Source of the DNA: Flavipsychrobacter sp.
Lineage (GTDB): Bacteria > Bacteroidota > Bacteroidia > Chitinophagales > Chitinophagaceae
Assembly: GCA_021155965.1 (NCBI GenBank)
Contig: JAJNBJ010000012.1
Location: 39,157-103,156, forward strand
Length of the DNA: 64,000 bases
Direction of reading: 5' to 3'
The notes under the pieces were generated by a model that made no database searches, had not been told where the DNA came from, and saw only the letters and a list, made by a program, of their open reading frames with translations. How positions within the stretch are numbered: position 1 is the stretch's first letter; each line of letters opens with the position of its first letter. The translations under genes were made by a program, and so were the position numbers. This document shows positions 35,085 to 43,764 of the stretch, in pieces.

Positions 35085-36071
35085 TTATTGCTTGATAAAT
35101 TTCTTATATGTTACTCCCCGGGAATTATTCAGTACAAAATAGTATAAGCCTGTCCTTAGCGAAGAAATATCGATGAATTGTTCATTTTTAGTGATGGTAA
35201 CAGACCTATAAAGCCGTCCTGTCCCATCAAGTATGCTTACGGTTGACCCAACCACGTCGCCACTCATAAAAAGCATTTGCAGTGCGGGGTTGGGGTAAAT
35301 ACATACATCAGCCGCCGGACAGATAGCTACTGTGGGGAAGCCAGCTGTAAGCGCTTTTGCCGAACGGGCAGATTGTACCACCTCTTTATTGCCTTGCTGC
35401 AGTATAGCAAATGCATATATCCTGCTCTTCACCCAAACAGGGTCACCGGCTACAACCTTTATATAAACGGAAGAATCACCTACGGCAACAGGAGCTGTGA
35501 CAGCTAATGATGTTGTGCCCCACAGCGACCTCCTGAAAACATCGGTATGAATTGGCTCTCCATTATTAGCTGTAAAGAACAGTGTATCTTCTGCAATGCC
35601 ACCATACAATTGTAGTGCGGACAGGCTGCTGGTATCCACTTTTTTCACGACCACTTTTACAATGGCAGAATCAGCGCCATAGGGCAGCATAGATACTTTA
35701 ACATCGAAAGAAGTGGTTTTACCCAATTGCGAACTGAATATTGAAGCATCGGTATAAACAGATGTAATCCATGTACCATTGACAAAAAGCACAGGCGTGC
35801 CGCCATAAGCGCTGTAATAATTGGTGCGCGCATCATTCTCCGGTTTATTATAAACATTGAGCGGGCAGGCTGCATAGGGGGCGCTGGGGTGGTAGGACAC
35901 ATGCAGCACCTGCGGGTAATTGGCCAGGTTACTGAGCAGCCCCGGGTTGCGCGATGCACAAACACTGCAATAAGTATTGGTGAAATGCTCTGCCAGCACA
36001 GTTTTAGGCACCTGTTGTGCTGAAGCAACATTGCTTAAAATAAGTAAGCAAGTAATAAAAAACACCCTCAT
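35085..36071 (-). CDS. Secreted thioredoxin-like (Omp28-type) protein, T9SS cargo
   Basis: 328 residues from the ATG at 36071, giving the signal peptide MRVFFITCLLILSNVASAQ; a start 37 codons earlier lies in a repeat. The mature protein begins with a thioredoxin-like element AEHFTNTYCSVCASRNPGL, with a CxxC pair (YCSVC) positioned as in Omp28/thioredoxin folds, and GGTPVLFVNG (the cis-Pro loop). The C-terminus (CIYPNPALQMLFMSG to the end, LRTGLYYFVL) is a T9SS sorting domain. It might act in disulfide exchange on surface proteins or be purely structural. Confidence 0.75.
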   Translation of the reverse strand: MRVFFITCLLILSNVASAQQVPKTVLAEHFTNTYCSVCASRNPGLLSNLANYPQVLHVSYHPSAPYAACPLNVYNKPENDARTNYYSAYGGTPVLFVNGTWITSVYTDASIFSSQLGKTTSFDVKVSMLPYGADSAIVKVVVKKVDTSSLSALQLYGGIAEDTLFFTANNGEPIHTDVFRRSLWGTTSLAVTAPVAVGDSSVYIKVVAGDPVWVKSRIYAFAILQQGNKEVVQSARSAKALTAGFPTVAICPAADVCIYPNPALQMLFMSGDVVGSTVSILDGTGRLYRSVTITKNEQFIDISSLRTGLYYFVLNNSRGVTYKKFIKQ

Positions 36072-36147
36072 AATTGTAAATATACGGATTGGTAAACTGA
36101 ATGGATTGGGACCTGCATTGTGCCCGCCCAGTTCGGTCGGGCAGGCA

Positions 36148-36522
36148 TTTTTTTTGTAACAACAGTTGTATGTATAGTTCATTGGTTTTCATTGCTTTTG
36201 CATATTTGTTTTTGCGCACTATTTGCACATTTATTGCGCACTTTGTGATTGATTATCAATGGGTGCCTGTTGTTTGTATATCTCACTGCTTCAGTGGTGA
36301 GTTATATGTCGTAAGTATTGTTGTCAGATAGTCCAGTGTTTAGCTTGTTTAACCGCAGAGTCCGCAGAGAACGCAAAGGTTTCGCAAAGAATTTTTGTGT
36401 TAACCGGGTTATTATGATGTAAAGTTCTGCGAGGTTTTTGGAGTGAAAAAATTTAATTTCCTTGACGGTACTGAAACAGTACCGTGAAGGGTTTTGGATG
36501 TAGTGCGAGCGCGGGTTTGAGC
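36148..36522. repeat. Composite dispersed repeat, second copy (modules 1 and 2)
   Basis: Module 1 (36148-36254) and module 2 (36416-36522) match 2653-2785 and 2953-3059 in order and orientation. The hairpin in module 2 is CCTTGACGGTACTG / CAGTACCGTGAAGG with one mismatch. Confidence 0.6.
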
Positions 36523-36634
36523 GATCTATATTTATTTTTGCTACCCATTACCTGAAGGGTACCTTTCGCGGTGGAAACCTGCGGAACCCGCGCGCCAGTG
36601 CGGAAATGCAGAACAACACTTGTTTATTTTTTCC

Positions 36635-36642
36635 TATCTTTG
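36635..36642 (+). promoter_or_regulatory. Candidate -7 box for mntA-hepT
   Basis: TATCTTTG matches TAnnTTTG and ends 4 bp before the ATG at 36647, so the transcript would be leaderless or nearly so. The nearest upstream TTG is only 12 bp away, short of the usual spacing. Confidence 0.4.
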
Positions 36643-36646
36643 TGAC

Positions 36647-36934
36647 ATGTTATCTACGCAACAAATCAATATTATTATTGAGACAATGAAACCATATAAC
36701 CCTGCTAAAATAGGGATCATTGGATCGGAGGCACGCGGAGAGAGCACTCCTGAAAGTGATATTGACGTTTTGTATGAATTCCGGGACACCATTAGTTTAT
36801 TCAAACTTGTGAGGCTTAGAAATGAATTGGAAAGAAAACTGAATAAAAAAATAGACCTGGTTTCCGAAAAATATACGCACCCCAAATTGAAACCACAGAT
36901 ACTGCACGACCTGAAAATTATTTATGGCGGCTAA
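36647..36934 (+). CDS. mntA: MntA-type nucleotidyltransferase antitoxin
   Basis: 95 residues from the ATG at 36647; an earlier TTG at 36620 would run through the promoter box. It has the minimal nucleotidyltransferase signature G26-S27-x10-D38-x-D40 within GSEARGE and SDIDVLYE, with a third acidic residue in KIDLV (D70). MntA antitoxins inactivate the partner HepT ribonuclease by adding AMP groups to its active-site tyrosine. It overlaps the downstream HEPN gene by 11 bp, the usual arrangement of this type VII toxin-antitoxin pair. Confidence 0.88.
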   Translation: MLSTQQINIIIETMKPYNPAKIGIIGSEARGESTPESDIDVLYEFRDTISLFKLVRLRNELERKLNKKIDLVSEKYTHPKLKPQILHDLKIIYGG

Positions 36935-37271
36935 GAATGACCTTTTCAGGCTTGAACACATAATAGAATCTATTGTAAAGATCGAAGAACTAACGAAGCT
37001 TTTACATACTTTCGAAAATTTTGAAAACCGATGGATAGAGCGTGATGCGTTAATACGAAATTTTGAGATCATTGGTGAAGCCGCAAACCACGTATCGCAA
37101 AAGGTAAAAGAAAAATATCCCGATGTTGCATGGAACGAAATGAAAGGAATGAGAAACTTCATTTCGCATGAATATTTTGGTTTGCAACTTGATAGCGTTT
37201 GGTTCACTGCAGTAAATGACGTTCCGGTATTAAAGGAACAGATCCAAAAGATCATCAGCGACCTGATCTAA
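36924..37271 (+). CDS. hepT: HepT-type HEPN ribonuclease toxin
   Basis: 115 residues of the HEPN (DUF86) superfamily. The catalytic Rx4HxY motif is intact: R77-NFIS-H82-E-Y84 in MRNFISHEYF, and the Tyr is the residue AMPylated by MntA in the characterised system. IRNFEIIGEAANHVS is the conserved dimer helix. It is a toxin expected to cleave RNA, e.g. tRNA, when freed from control. Both motifs look functional, so the pair is probably active. Confidence 0.88.
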   Translation: MAAKNDLFRLEHIIESIVKIEELTKLLHTFENFENRWIERDALIRNFEIIGEAANHVSQKVKEKYPDVAWNEMKGMRNFISHEYFGLQLDSVWFTAVNDVPVLKEQIQKIISDLI

Positions 37272-37538
37272 AACCATGCAAAAAGCCTTTTTACCGGTTA
37301 CAAACATAATTTCCACCTCAGCATTTGTGCCTTGAATTCCTGTTGCAAACAGGCTGAATTTGCCAGACACGAGAGCCCTTCGGAACTCTCGCGCCCTGAA
37401 GTTTTTTACAACCCATTATTTGAACGTGATTTGCAGCATGCGCGAGATAATCCGGAAGCGAGGCTCTCAGAGTTAGGAAAAGGAGCCCTTCGTAGTGGAG
37501 AACATCTCAGACAACCAGGAAACATTCGCTTCCCTGGC

Positions 37539-38495
37539 TTAATGCTCCAGCACCTGACCTGTGCTCTTGTTATAATACATATTCCGTTCTCCATGTTTCT
37601 TTTCGTTTGTGCCCTCATAATAGCGAAAAGATAGCTGAACACTTATCTTCACCTCGCCTGCATCTGCTTGCTCCACCCTAAATGGCTCATAACTTAAAGC
37701 ACCATATTTCAGCCATCGCTCCGCCGGGCGATTATTGTCTGACGTATTGATATAATAAAAAGAACTGTCGGTATTAAAAACAATTGCTTCCCCAGCTGAA
37801 AAACTTTTGAGTTGGTATACATTACCTGTGGTCAGCAGTAATTTATCCTCACCCAGCGCCGGGCTGAACAGGTGGTACATGTTATGCTGAAAATAATAAG
37901 TGATGTTCTTTTGCTCTTTTTTAGGCACCTCTCTATACATCTTAATACCCAGCACTGAATCTATAACGCCTGATGTCATCCCTGTGGCAATGGCCTTTAG
38001 CACCAGTGTATCAATAGTGTTGAACACATTGTTATTATAGTTTTGGACATACTTAATTATACTTTGCCCGCTTTTTATAGTACCGATATTTTTTATGCCG
38101 TACTCTAATAGTTTTAATACTGCAGCCACGTCAAACTGCCTGCTTACCATACGCACAACCAGCACATCCTTTTTAAAGGGCGCTTTTTCGCGCGTGCCAT
38201 ACCTGATGTTCACTCCACTATCAAAGGAAAGAAAATAGTCAGGCTCACAGTCGCCTACATAAAAATGATCCAGGTCTATGTATACCTGTTCCCTGTAGCG
38301 GTATCTTTTGCAGAGTTCTTCAGCTAGTTTCCCAATGATAAATGATTTCTGTAATTCTTCATAGTCAAACCCCGTGGTAATTCTCAGTTTCACATTCCCC
38401 ATCTGGTACAGGTAGGCCATATCCTGATGCGCCACAGCGACATTCATAGTCCACGTAAAAACCAATGTGAGTATCGCGCGCAATTTCACAACCAT
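37539..38495 (-). CDS. Hypothetical secreted protein
   Basis: 318 residues, no family recognised. Residues 1-22 (KLRAILTLVFTWTMNVAVA) look like a signal peptide. The rest is mixed alpha/beta: VYIDLDHFYVGDCEPDYFLSFDSG in the first third, FDVAAVLKLLEYGIKNIG with repeat-free helices in the middle, and YYFQHNMYHLF and VYQLKSFSAGEAIVFNTDSSFYYIN strands toward the end. A short basic C-terminus follows. It is monocistronic between the HepT gene and a repeat-bearing gap; codon use looks ordinary. Confidence 0.7.
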   Translation of the reverse strand: MVVKLRAILTLVFTWTMNVAVAHQDMAYLYQMGNVKLRITTGFDYEELQKSFIIGKLAEELCKRYRYREQVYIDLDHFYVGDCEPDYFLSFDSGVNIRYGTREKAPFKKDVLVVRMVSRQFDVAAVLKLLEYGIKNIGTIKSGQSIIKYVQNYNNNVFNTIDTLVLKAIATGMTSGVIDSVLGIKMYREVPKKEQKNITYYFQHNMYHLFSPALGEDKLLLTTGNVYQLKSFSAGEAIVFNTDSSFYYINTSDNNRPAERWLKYGALSYEPFRVEQADAGEVKISVQLSFRYYEGTNEKKHGERNMYYNKSTGQVLEH

Positions 38496-38713
38496 TACAA
38501 ATAAGGATTCATCAATATAAACGTACTATTTCTGAATATATTGCTCGCTTCCGTCCTCCAGCCTCCGACCTTGGGGGACTCGGCAAGATGCATATGGAAA
38601 GTATATAGGATGTCATTTATTGTTTCTGTCTCTTCCCAGTCCCTCAATAAATACATTTTACAATTTTTCAATATAATATTTTTTGTTTGCTACCACAATG
38701 AAGAGTAAACGCA

Positions 38714-38966
38714 AGGAGATTTTTCATACCGTTGAAATGACTGCTTCGATCGTCCTATATAATAATTATTCTAAAGTATTATTACCTCTTTATATTTGTT
38801 GTCTGAACTCGAATTTTTGGAATGGAAGAATTTATAGAATGTGTATGCCGAAGTGAAGTATTGCTATCAGCTAATTGCGGAACTTCGCGAGATTTCTCCT
38901 GTCGTCGAAATGACGGCCTTGATCATCCTACATAATAATTATTCTAAAGTATTATTACCTCTTTAT
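38714..38966. repeat. Direct repeat with 172-bp period ahead of secDF
   Basis: The 35 bases at 38760-38794 and 38932-38966 are identical (ATAATAATTATTC, TAAAGTATTATTACC, TCTTTAT). The 45 bases before each are similar (GAGATTT...CGAAATGAC...GATC-TCCTA). Copy 1 runs into TATATTTG, copy 2 into a T-run and then TATCTTTG. Confidence 0.7.
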
Positions 38967-38983
38967 TTTTTTATATTAAATCA

Positions 38984-38991
38984 TATCTTTG
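38984..38991 (+). promoter_or_regulatory. Candidate -7 box for secDF
   Basis: TATCTTTG matches TAnnTTTG, 75 bp before the secDF ATG. No TTG lies at the right distance upstream, only a T-rich run (38961-38972). Confidence 0.45.
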
Positions 38992-39066
38992 CACCCCTCT
39001 CAGCGCGCTTGCGTGCGCAAGGGCATTTTACATTCAACACATTATACAAGATAATTTAAAAAGACC

Positions 39067-42000
39067 ATGCAATTAAAAGGTTTAGTGAAGTTTTTTACCG
39101 GCGCCCTTATTCTGATATCGCTGTACCAGTTATCTATTACGCTCATTGTGCGCAACGTGGAAAAGAAAATGCGGGCGCAGGCAAGGCGCGAAGCCCAGGC
39201 GCAAAACCCTACAGCCACAGGCCACGACCTTGATAAACTGGTTGATACGCGCTTCCAGGCGATATCGGACAGTATGCAGGGCGAAGTGATACTGAGCGTG
39301 CCCGTATTGAAGAAGTACACGTATTCTGCTGCCAAGAACGAAGAGCTGGCACTGGGTCTTGACCTGCAGGGCGGTATGAACGTGACCCTGGAGGTGAGCC
39401 TGGACGAACTGGTGCGGAACATGGCCAACAACCCAAATGATGCTGCACTGAAAAAGGCAATTGCCGAGGCAAACCTCCGCAAGGCCAACTCTGATGCGAA
39501 CTTCGTTACGCTTTTCGGGGAAATATTCCAGCAGCAGAACCCGGACAGAAAGATGGCATCGCTGTTCACCAAACCATCTGAAAAAGAGCTGACGCTTAAC
39601 TCTTCAAACGAGGAAGTACTTGCCAAACTGAACAAAGAAGGTAAAGAAGCCATCAACCGTACGTTCAACGTATTACGTACACGTATAGATAAGTTTGGTG
39701 TTGCCAACCCAAACATCAACCTGGATGAGAAGAAAGGTATCATTACCGTGGAACTTGCTGGGGTACACAACCCGGAGCGCGTGCGTAAGTACCTGCAGGC
39801 AACTGCCAAGCTGCAATTCTTTGAGACTTATAAGAACGAAGAAATAGGTAACTCTTTTGTGGGTGCCAACGAAGCGCTTGCCGCTTACCTCTCAGGCGAA
39901 ACAACCGAAGACACAACCACTAAACCTGAAACAGATACTACCAAAGCTACTGCCGGGGTAACAGATACCACTGCCAAAGCAACAAGCGATACCGGCTCTC
40001 TCGCAAGTGTGCTGGGCAAAAGCGATGCAAAAGCAACAACTGCCGGCGCTGCCACCGACAGCACTACGCTGAAACAGGAAGAAGCAAAGAAAAAGAACCC
40101 GCTGTTCATGGTACTGCAACTTAACCTGAACCAGGAGGGAACAAAGTTCATACCCGGCCCGGTTGTAGGCTACTGCATGAAGAGGGATACCGGTAAAGTA
40201 CGGGCATACCTTGCACTGGATGTTGTGAAAGCCAGGTTCCCGTCGAATGTGCATTTCTGCTTTGGCGCTGATGAAGGCGAAAAAAATAATGACCCCAAAG
40301 CATTCGTTGCCCTGTATGCTGTGAAGATGCCCCCCGGTGGCGTGGCAAGGCTGGAAGGCGATATGATCACCGAAGCCCGCGCCGATTACAGCCCGCTTAA
40401 CGGCAAACCCGATGTGACCATGAACATGAGCCCATCAGGCGCACGCGTGTGGAAAGATATGACCGGCAAAAACGTAGGCGGCTATATAGCTGTTGTGCTC
40501 GATGACCGTGTTTACTCATGCCCGCACGTAGAAAGCGAGATATCAGGCGGCAACACAGAAATATCTGGTTCTTTCACTACAGAAGATGCACAGGACCTTG
40601 CAAACATCCTTAAATCAGGTAAACTGCCTGCACCTGCGCACATCGTCCAGGAGCAAGTGGTTGGGCCTACACTGGGTGCAGAGTCAATTAAGGCAGGTTT
40701 CACTGCCATCATCCTGTCGTTCATCGCCATCTTTGTGCTGATGCTTGTTTACTACAGCACCAGCGGCTGGGTAGCTAATATATCACTGACACTTAACCTG
40801 CTGTTTACAGTAGGTGTACTTTCGGCATTACAGGCAACGCTTACGCTGCCGGGTATTGCGGGCCTTGTATTAGGTATCGGTATGGCGGTGGATGCGCACG
40901 TACTTATCTTCGAGCGTATAAAGGAAGAACTTGCATTGGGCAAATCGCACCAACAGGCCATTAAAGATGGTTACCGCCGTTCTAATGCGCCCGTGCTGGA
41001 CGGCCACATTGCACAGCTTATTACTGCGGCAATCCTGTTCTACTTCGGCCTTGGCCCTGTGCTTGGTTTCGCTACTACGCAGTTATTGAGTATCACTATC
41101 TCTTTGTTCTGCGGTATCCTTGTATCGCGCCTTATCAAAGAGATATACACTGCAAGCGGTAAGCGCCATTTCAAATATTTTACACCGATCTCTAAAGCGG
41201 TGTTCGCAAAAGCGAATTTTGATTTCATGCGCAAGCGCAAGATCACTTATATTATATCTGCTGTTATTGTACTGGCAGGTATTGCAGCTGTATTCAACGG
41301 CTTTGATTATGGTGTGGAGTTCGCAGGTGGCCGTAGCTATACCATTAAATTCGATAAGCAATATGAAGTAACTGCCATCCGCGAGAAGATGCACAATTAC
41401 TTCAACGACTTCCCGATAGTGAAAACGATAGGTACGGAAAACCAAGTGAACATCACTACCGCTTACCTCATCAAAACACCGGGAGAAGGCGTTGAGCAGC
41501 AGGTGCAGCACAAACTGCACGAAGGGCTTGCACAGGGTGGCTTTATACCTGCCAATACATCGTTCGAGGACTTTATGAGCAAGTATGTGCAGAGCTCCCA
41601 AACAGTATTACCTACCATCTCCGATGACCTGGTAAATGGTGCGAAATGGGCTACTATCTTCTCACTGATAGGTATCTCTATTTACATCCTGCTCCGTTTC
41701 CGTAAGTGGCAATACTCATTGGGTACGTTCGTATCGCTGCTGTTCAACGTATGCGCTACACTGGCAATATTCTCCTTCCTGCGCGGCAAAGTGCCATTCG
41801 CACTGGAAATAGACCAGCACTTTATCGCAGCGGTGCTGACGGTTATTGGTTTCTCCATGAACGATACCATCATCGTGTTCGACCGTATCAGGGAGTACTT
41901 CCGCAAATCGCCTAATGAAGATAAAAAGACCGTTATCAACCGCGCTATCAACGATACGCTGCCACGTACGGTAATGACTTCGCTGACCGTGTTCCTTGTG

Positions 42001-42195
42001 GTACTGATACTGTTTATTGTTGGCGGCGAGGTGACCCGCGGTTTTGCCTTTGCAATGCTGATAGGTGTGATCACCGGTACGTTCTCTTCAATATTTGTAG
42101 CTTCTCCAGTACTTGTTGATACCGATAAGAGCGGTAAGCTGAGTATGGAAGAAGACCGCGAAGCACGCGTTGAGGAACTGAAGAAAATGGCTTAA
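39067..42195 (+). CDS. secDF: Protein translocase subunits SecD and SecF, fused
   Basis: 1042 residues. SecD part: first membrane segment (about 8-28), GLDLQGGMNVTLEV motif (about 97), periplasmic P1 domain, then five membrane segments (about 540-700) with GIGMAVDAHVLIFERIKEEL, the proton-path Asp motif. SecF begins near 720 with its first membrane segment and DYGVEFAGGRSY, ends with MNDTIIVFDRIREYF and further segments. Between about 275 and 342 a Thr/Ala/Lys/Asp-rich linker is inserted in the periplasmic part. It uses the proton gradient to pull exported chains through SecYEG. A terminator follows directly. Confidence 0.96.
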   Translation: MQLKGLVKFFTGALILISLYQLSITLIVRNVEKKMRAQARREAQAQNPTATGHDLDKLVDTRFQAISDSMQGEVILSVPVLKKYTYSAAKNEELALGLDLQGGMNVTLEVSLDELVRNMANNPNDAALKKAIAEANLRKANSDANFVTLFGEIFQQQNPDRKMASLFTKPSEKELTLNSSNEEVLAKLNKEGKEAINRTFNVLRTRIDKFGVANPNINLDEKKGIITVELAGVHNPERVRKYLQATAKLQFFETYKNEEIGNSFVGANEALAAYLSGETTEDTTTKPETDTTKATAGVTDTTAKATSDTGSLASVLGKSDAKATTAGAATDSTTLKQEEAKKKNPLFMVLQLNLNQEGTKFIPGPVVGYCMKRDTGKVRAYLALDVVKARFPSNVHFCFGADEGEKNNDPKAFVALYAVKMPPGGVARLEGDMITEARADYSPLNGKPDVTMNMSPSGARVWKDMTGKNVGGYIAVVLDDRVYSCPHVESEISGGNTEISGSFTTEDAQDLANILKSGKLPAPAHIVQEQVVGPTLGAESIKAGFTAIILSFIAIFVLMLVYYSTSGWVANISLTLNLLFTVGVLSALQATLTLPGIAGLVLGIGMAVDAHVLIFERIKEELALGKSHQQAIKDGYRRSNAPVLDGHIAQLITAAILFYFGLGPVLGFATTQLLSITISLFCGILVSRLIKEIYTASGKRHFKYFTPISKAVFAKANFDFMRKRKITYIISAVIVLAGIAAVFNGFDYGVEFAGGRSYTIKFDKQYEVTAIREKMHNYFNDFPIVKTIGTENQVNITTAYLIKTPGEGVEQQVQHKLHEGLAQGGFIPANTSFEDFMSKYVQSSQTVLPTISDDLVNGAKWATIFSLIGISIYILLRFRKWQYSLGTFVSLLFNVCATLAIFSFLRGKVPFALEIDQHFIAAVLTVIGFSMNDTIIVFDRIREYFRKSPNEDKKTVINRAINDTLPRTVMTSLTVFLVVLILFIVGGEVTRGFAFAMLIGVITGTFSSIFVASPVLVDTDKSGKLSMEEDREARVEELKKMA

Positions 42196-42210
42196 TATAT
42201 TAATGATCTT

Positions 42211-42245
42211 AAAAAATCCCTCCGTTAATAACGGGGGGATTTTTA
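42211..42245 (+). terminator. Terminator of secDF
   Basis: AAAAATCCC(T)CCGTTA pairs with ACGG(G)GGGATTTTT around an ATA loop. The T-run is on the plus strand and the stem starts 16 bp after the secDF stop. Confidence 0.8.
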
Positions 42246-42382
42246 TTTATATAGCTTTCATATCTCGCACAAAGGCATCAAAACCATAAACATAGAGCTA
42301 TTCCTGGCACCAGGTCATCCAAATACTGATATTGATCATTCTCAGGCACGCTTTTTTAACCAATTTTTGTAAAAATGAGGTT

Positions 42383-43171
42383 ATGCGTGCTATATGGAGT
42401 GGTTCGATAGGTTTTGGCCTTGTAAATATCCCGGTTAAATTATACAGCGCTACACAAAGCAGCAAGCTGGACCTGGATATGCTGGATAAGCGTGGGCATG
42501 CAAACATCCGCTATGCCCGTATCAATGCAAATACCGGCAAAGAAGTAGCATGGGAGAATATTGTAAAGGGCTATAAATATCATGATGATTATGTGGTGCT
42601 AACCGATGACGACTTTGAAAAAGTCAGTCCGAGGAAAAGTAAAATGATAGACATAAGCGAATTTGTGGATGAGGACAAGATAGAAAGCACCTTTTACGAA
42701 ACTCCGTATTACATGGAGCCAACCAAGGGAGGTGAAAAAGCCTATGTGCTGCTGCGCGAAGCATTGAAGCACCACCATAAAGTGGCGGTTGGAGAATTTA
42801 TACTACGCAACAGGGAGAACCTGTGCATCCTGAAGCCATTGGGAGATGTGCTGTTATTACAAAAGATACGCTTTGCAGAAGAAATACGTGACTATGCTGA
42901 CCTGGACATCCCCAAAGACATAACCCTGAAACCTGCTGAAGTGAAAATGGCAGGCGCCCTCATCAACCAGCTAACGCCAAAACGGTTCTCTTTGGACAAG
43001 TATAAAGACACTTACGATGAGGAGTTGATGAAAATAATAGAGGCCAAAGCAAAAGGGAAGAAAATAACTCAGCCTAAATTCAAGATAGTACATAACAAGA
43101 GCAAAGACCTGATGTCTCAGTTAAAAGCAAGCCTTGACACGGGTACACACACCAGGAAAAAAGCATCTTAA
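42383..43171 (+). CDS. ku: Non-homologous end-joining DNA end-binding protein Ku
   Basis: 262 residues from the ATG at 42383 (MRAIWSGSIGFGLVNIPVKLY), the invariant start of bacterial Ku; an earlier start 17 codons upstream was rejected. Other Ku landmarks are YKYHDDYVVLTDDDFEKV, FYETPYYMEPTKGGEKAY and AVGEFILRNRENL. It forms a homodimeric ring on double-strand ends and recruits LigD. The C-terminal tail is short and basic (GTHTRKKAS). It heads a four-gene operon: its stop overlaps the next start by one base. Confidence 0.95.
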   Translation: MRAIWSGSIGFGLVNIPVKLYSATQSSKLDLDMLDKRGHANIRYARINANTGKEVAWENIVKGYKYHDDYVVLTDDDFEKVSPRKSKMIDISEFVDEDKIESTFYETPYYMEPTKGGEKAYVLLREALKHHHKVAVGEFILRNRENLCILKPLGDVLLLQKIRFAEEIRDYADLDIPKDITLKPAEVKMAGALINQLTPKRFSLDKYKDTYDEELMKIIEAKAKGKKITQPKFKIVHNKSKDLMSQLKASLDTGTHTRKKAS

Positions 43172-43764
43172 TGAGTTTAGTAAAGTATAAGAGTAAGCGG
43201 CACTTTAATGAAACTCCGGAGCCCGAAGGCAAAAAGGCGAAGGAACGTAGCAAGCTAATTTTCGTAGTGCAGCGCCACCATGCCAGCCATTTGCATTATG
43301 ACTTCAGGCTGGAGCTAAAAGGCACACTAAAAAGCTGGGCAGTGCCGAAAGGGCCTTCCCTGAACCCTAAAGACAAGCGACTGGCAATGATGGTGGAAGA
43401 CCATCCGGTAGCATACGCAACTTTTGAAGGAGATATTCCAGAGGGTAACTATGGCGCAGGACATGTAGATGTATGGGACCACGGAACGTATGAACCAATA
43501 GATGAAGATGGGGAGGTAATAACAGCAGCAGAGTTCAACCGCCACCTGCATGCAGGCAGTATCAAATTCAGGTTGAAAGGAAAATTGCTGAAAGGTGACT
43601 TTGCATTGGTGAACATGAAGAAAGATGAAAAGACCTGGCTGCTCATCAAGCACAAAGACAAATACGCTACCGATGAAGAGTACAGTAGTGAAGATTATGC
43701 AAAGAAAAGTTCACTAGCTTATACTGCCACGCGCAATAAAGGGAAAGTTGTAAAAAAAAAGTGA
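43171..43764 (+). CDS. LigD 3'-phosphoesterase domain as a stand-alone protein
   Basis: 197 residues consisting almost only of the LigD PE domain. The catalytic and metal residues known from Pseudomonas LigD are conserved with matching spacing: H36, H42, D44, R46 in RHHASHLHYDFRLELKG and H78 in VEDHPVAYATFEG, followed by EGNYGAG and WLLIKHKD. It trims 3'-phosphates and ribonucleotides at break ends. In most bacteria this domain is fused to the ligase and polymerase. Here it is separate, overlapping ku by one base and the ligase by one base. Confidence 0.92.
   Translation: MSLVKYKSKRHFNETPEPEGKKAKERSKLIFVVQRHHASHLHYDFRLELKGTLKSWAVPKGPSLNPKDKRLAMMVEDHPVAYATFEGDIPEGNYGAGHVDVWDHGTYEPIDEDGEVITAAEFNRHLHAGSIKFRLKGKLLKGDFALVNMKKDEKTWLLIKHKDKYATDEEYSSEDYAKKSSLAYTATRNKGKVVKKK

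Larger units (their letters stand above)
36072..36646. other. 575-bp intergenic region, second copy of the composite repeat
   Basis: No gene. It contains a GC-rich hairpin followed by T8 (36121-36155, looks like a plus-strand terminator but no plus-strand gene precedes it), composite-repeat module 1 (36148-36254), TGCGCA hexamers at 36213 and 36235 with a TGCACA at 36224, an AACCGCAGAG...CGCAAAGG micro-repeat (about 36351-36380), module 2 (36416-36522) and a candidate promoter for mntA (36635-36642). Confidence 0.65.
38496..39066. other. 571-bp intergenic region upstream of secDF
   Basis: No gene found. The main feature is a direct repeat of about 80 bp with a period of 172 bp (38714-38793 and 38886-38965), each containing a GTCGAAATGAC-type element and then an identical 35-bp A+T block. 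Candidate -7 boxes lie at 38792-38799 and 38984-38991. The 38820-38880 stretch shows nothing recognisable. Confidence 0.6.

Noticed and set aside
36121..36155. Hairpin plus T8 that looks like a plus-strand terminator
   Set aside because: No plus-strand gene precedes it, and the hairpin belongs to the mobile GC-rich element family seen at 2743-2896.
37332..37634. 100-codon frame downstream of hepT
   Set aside because: It overlaps the end of the opposite-strand gene at 37539-38495 and contains two similar GAGAGCCCTTCGGAA/GGAGCCCTTCGTAG stretches, which look like repeat remnants rather than a protein.
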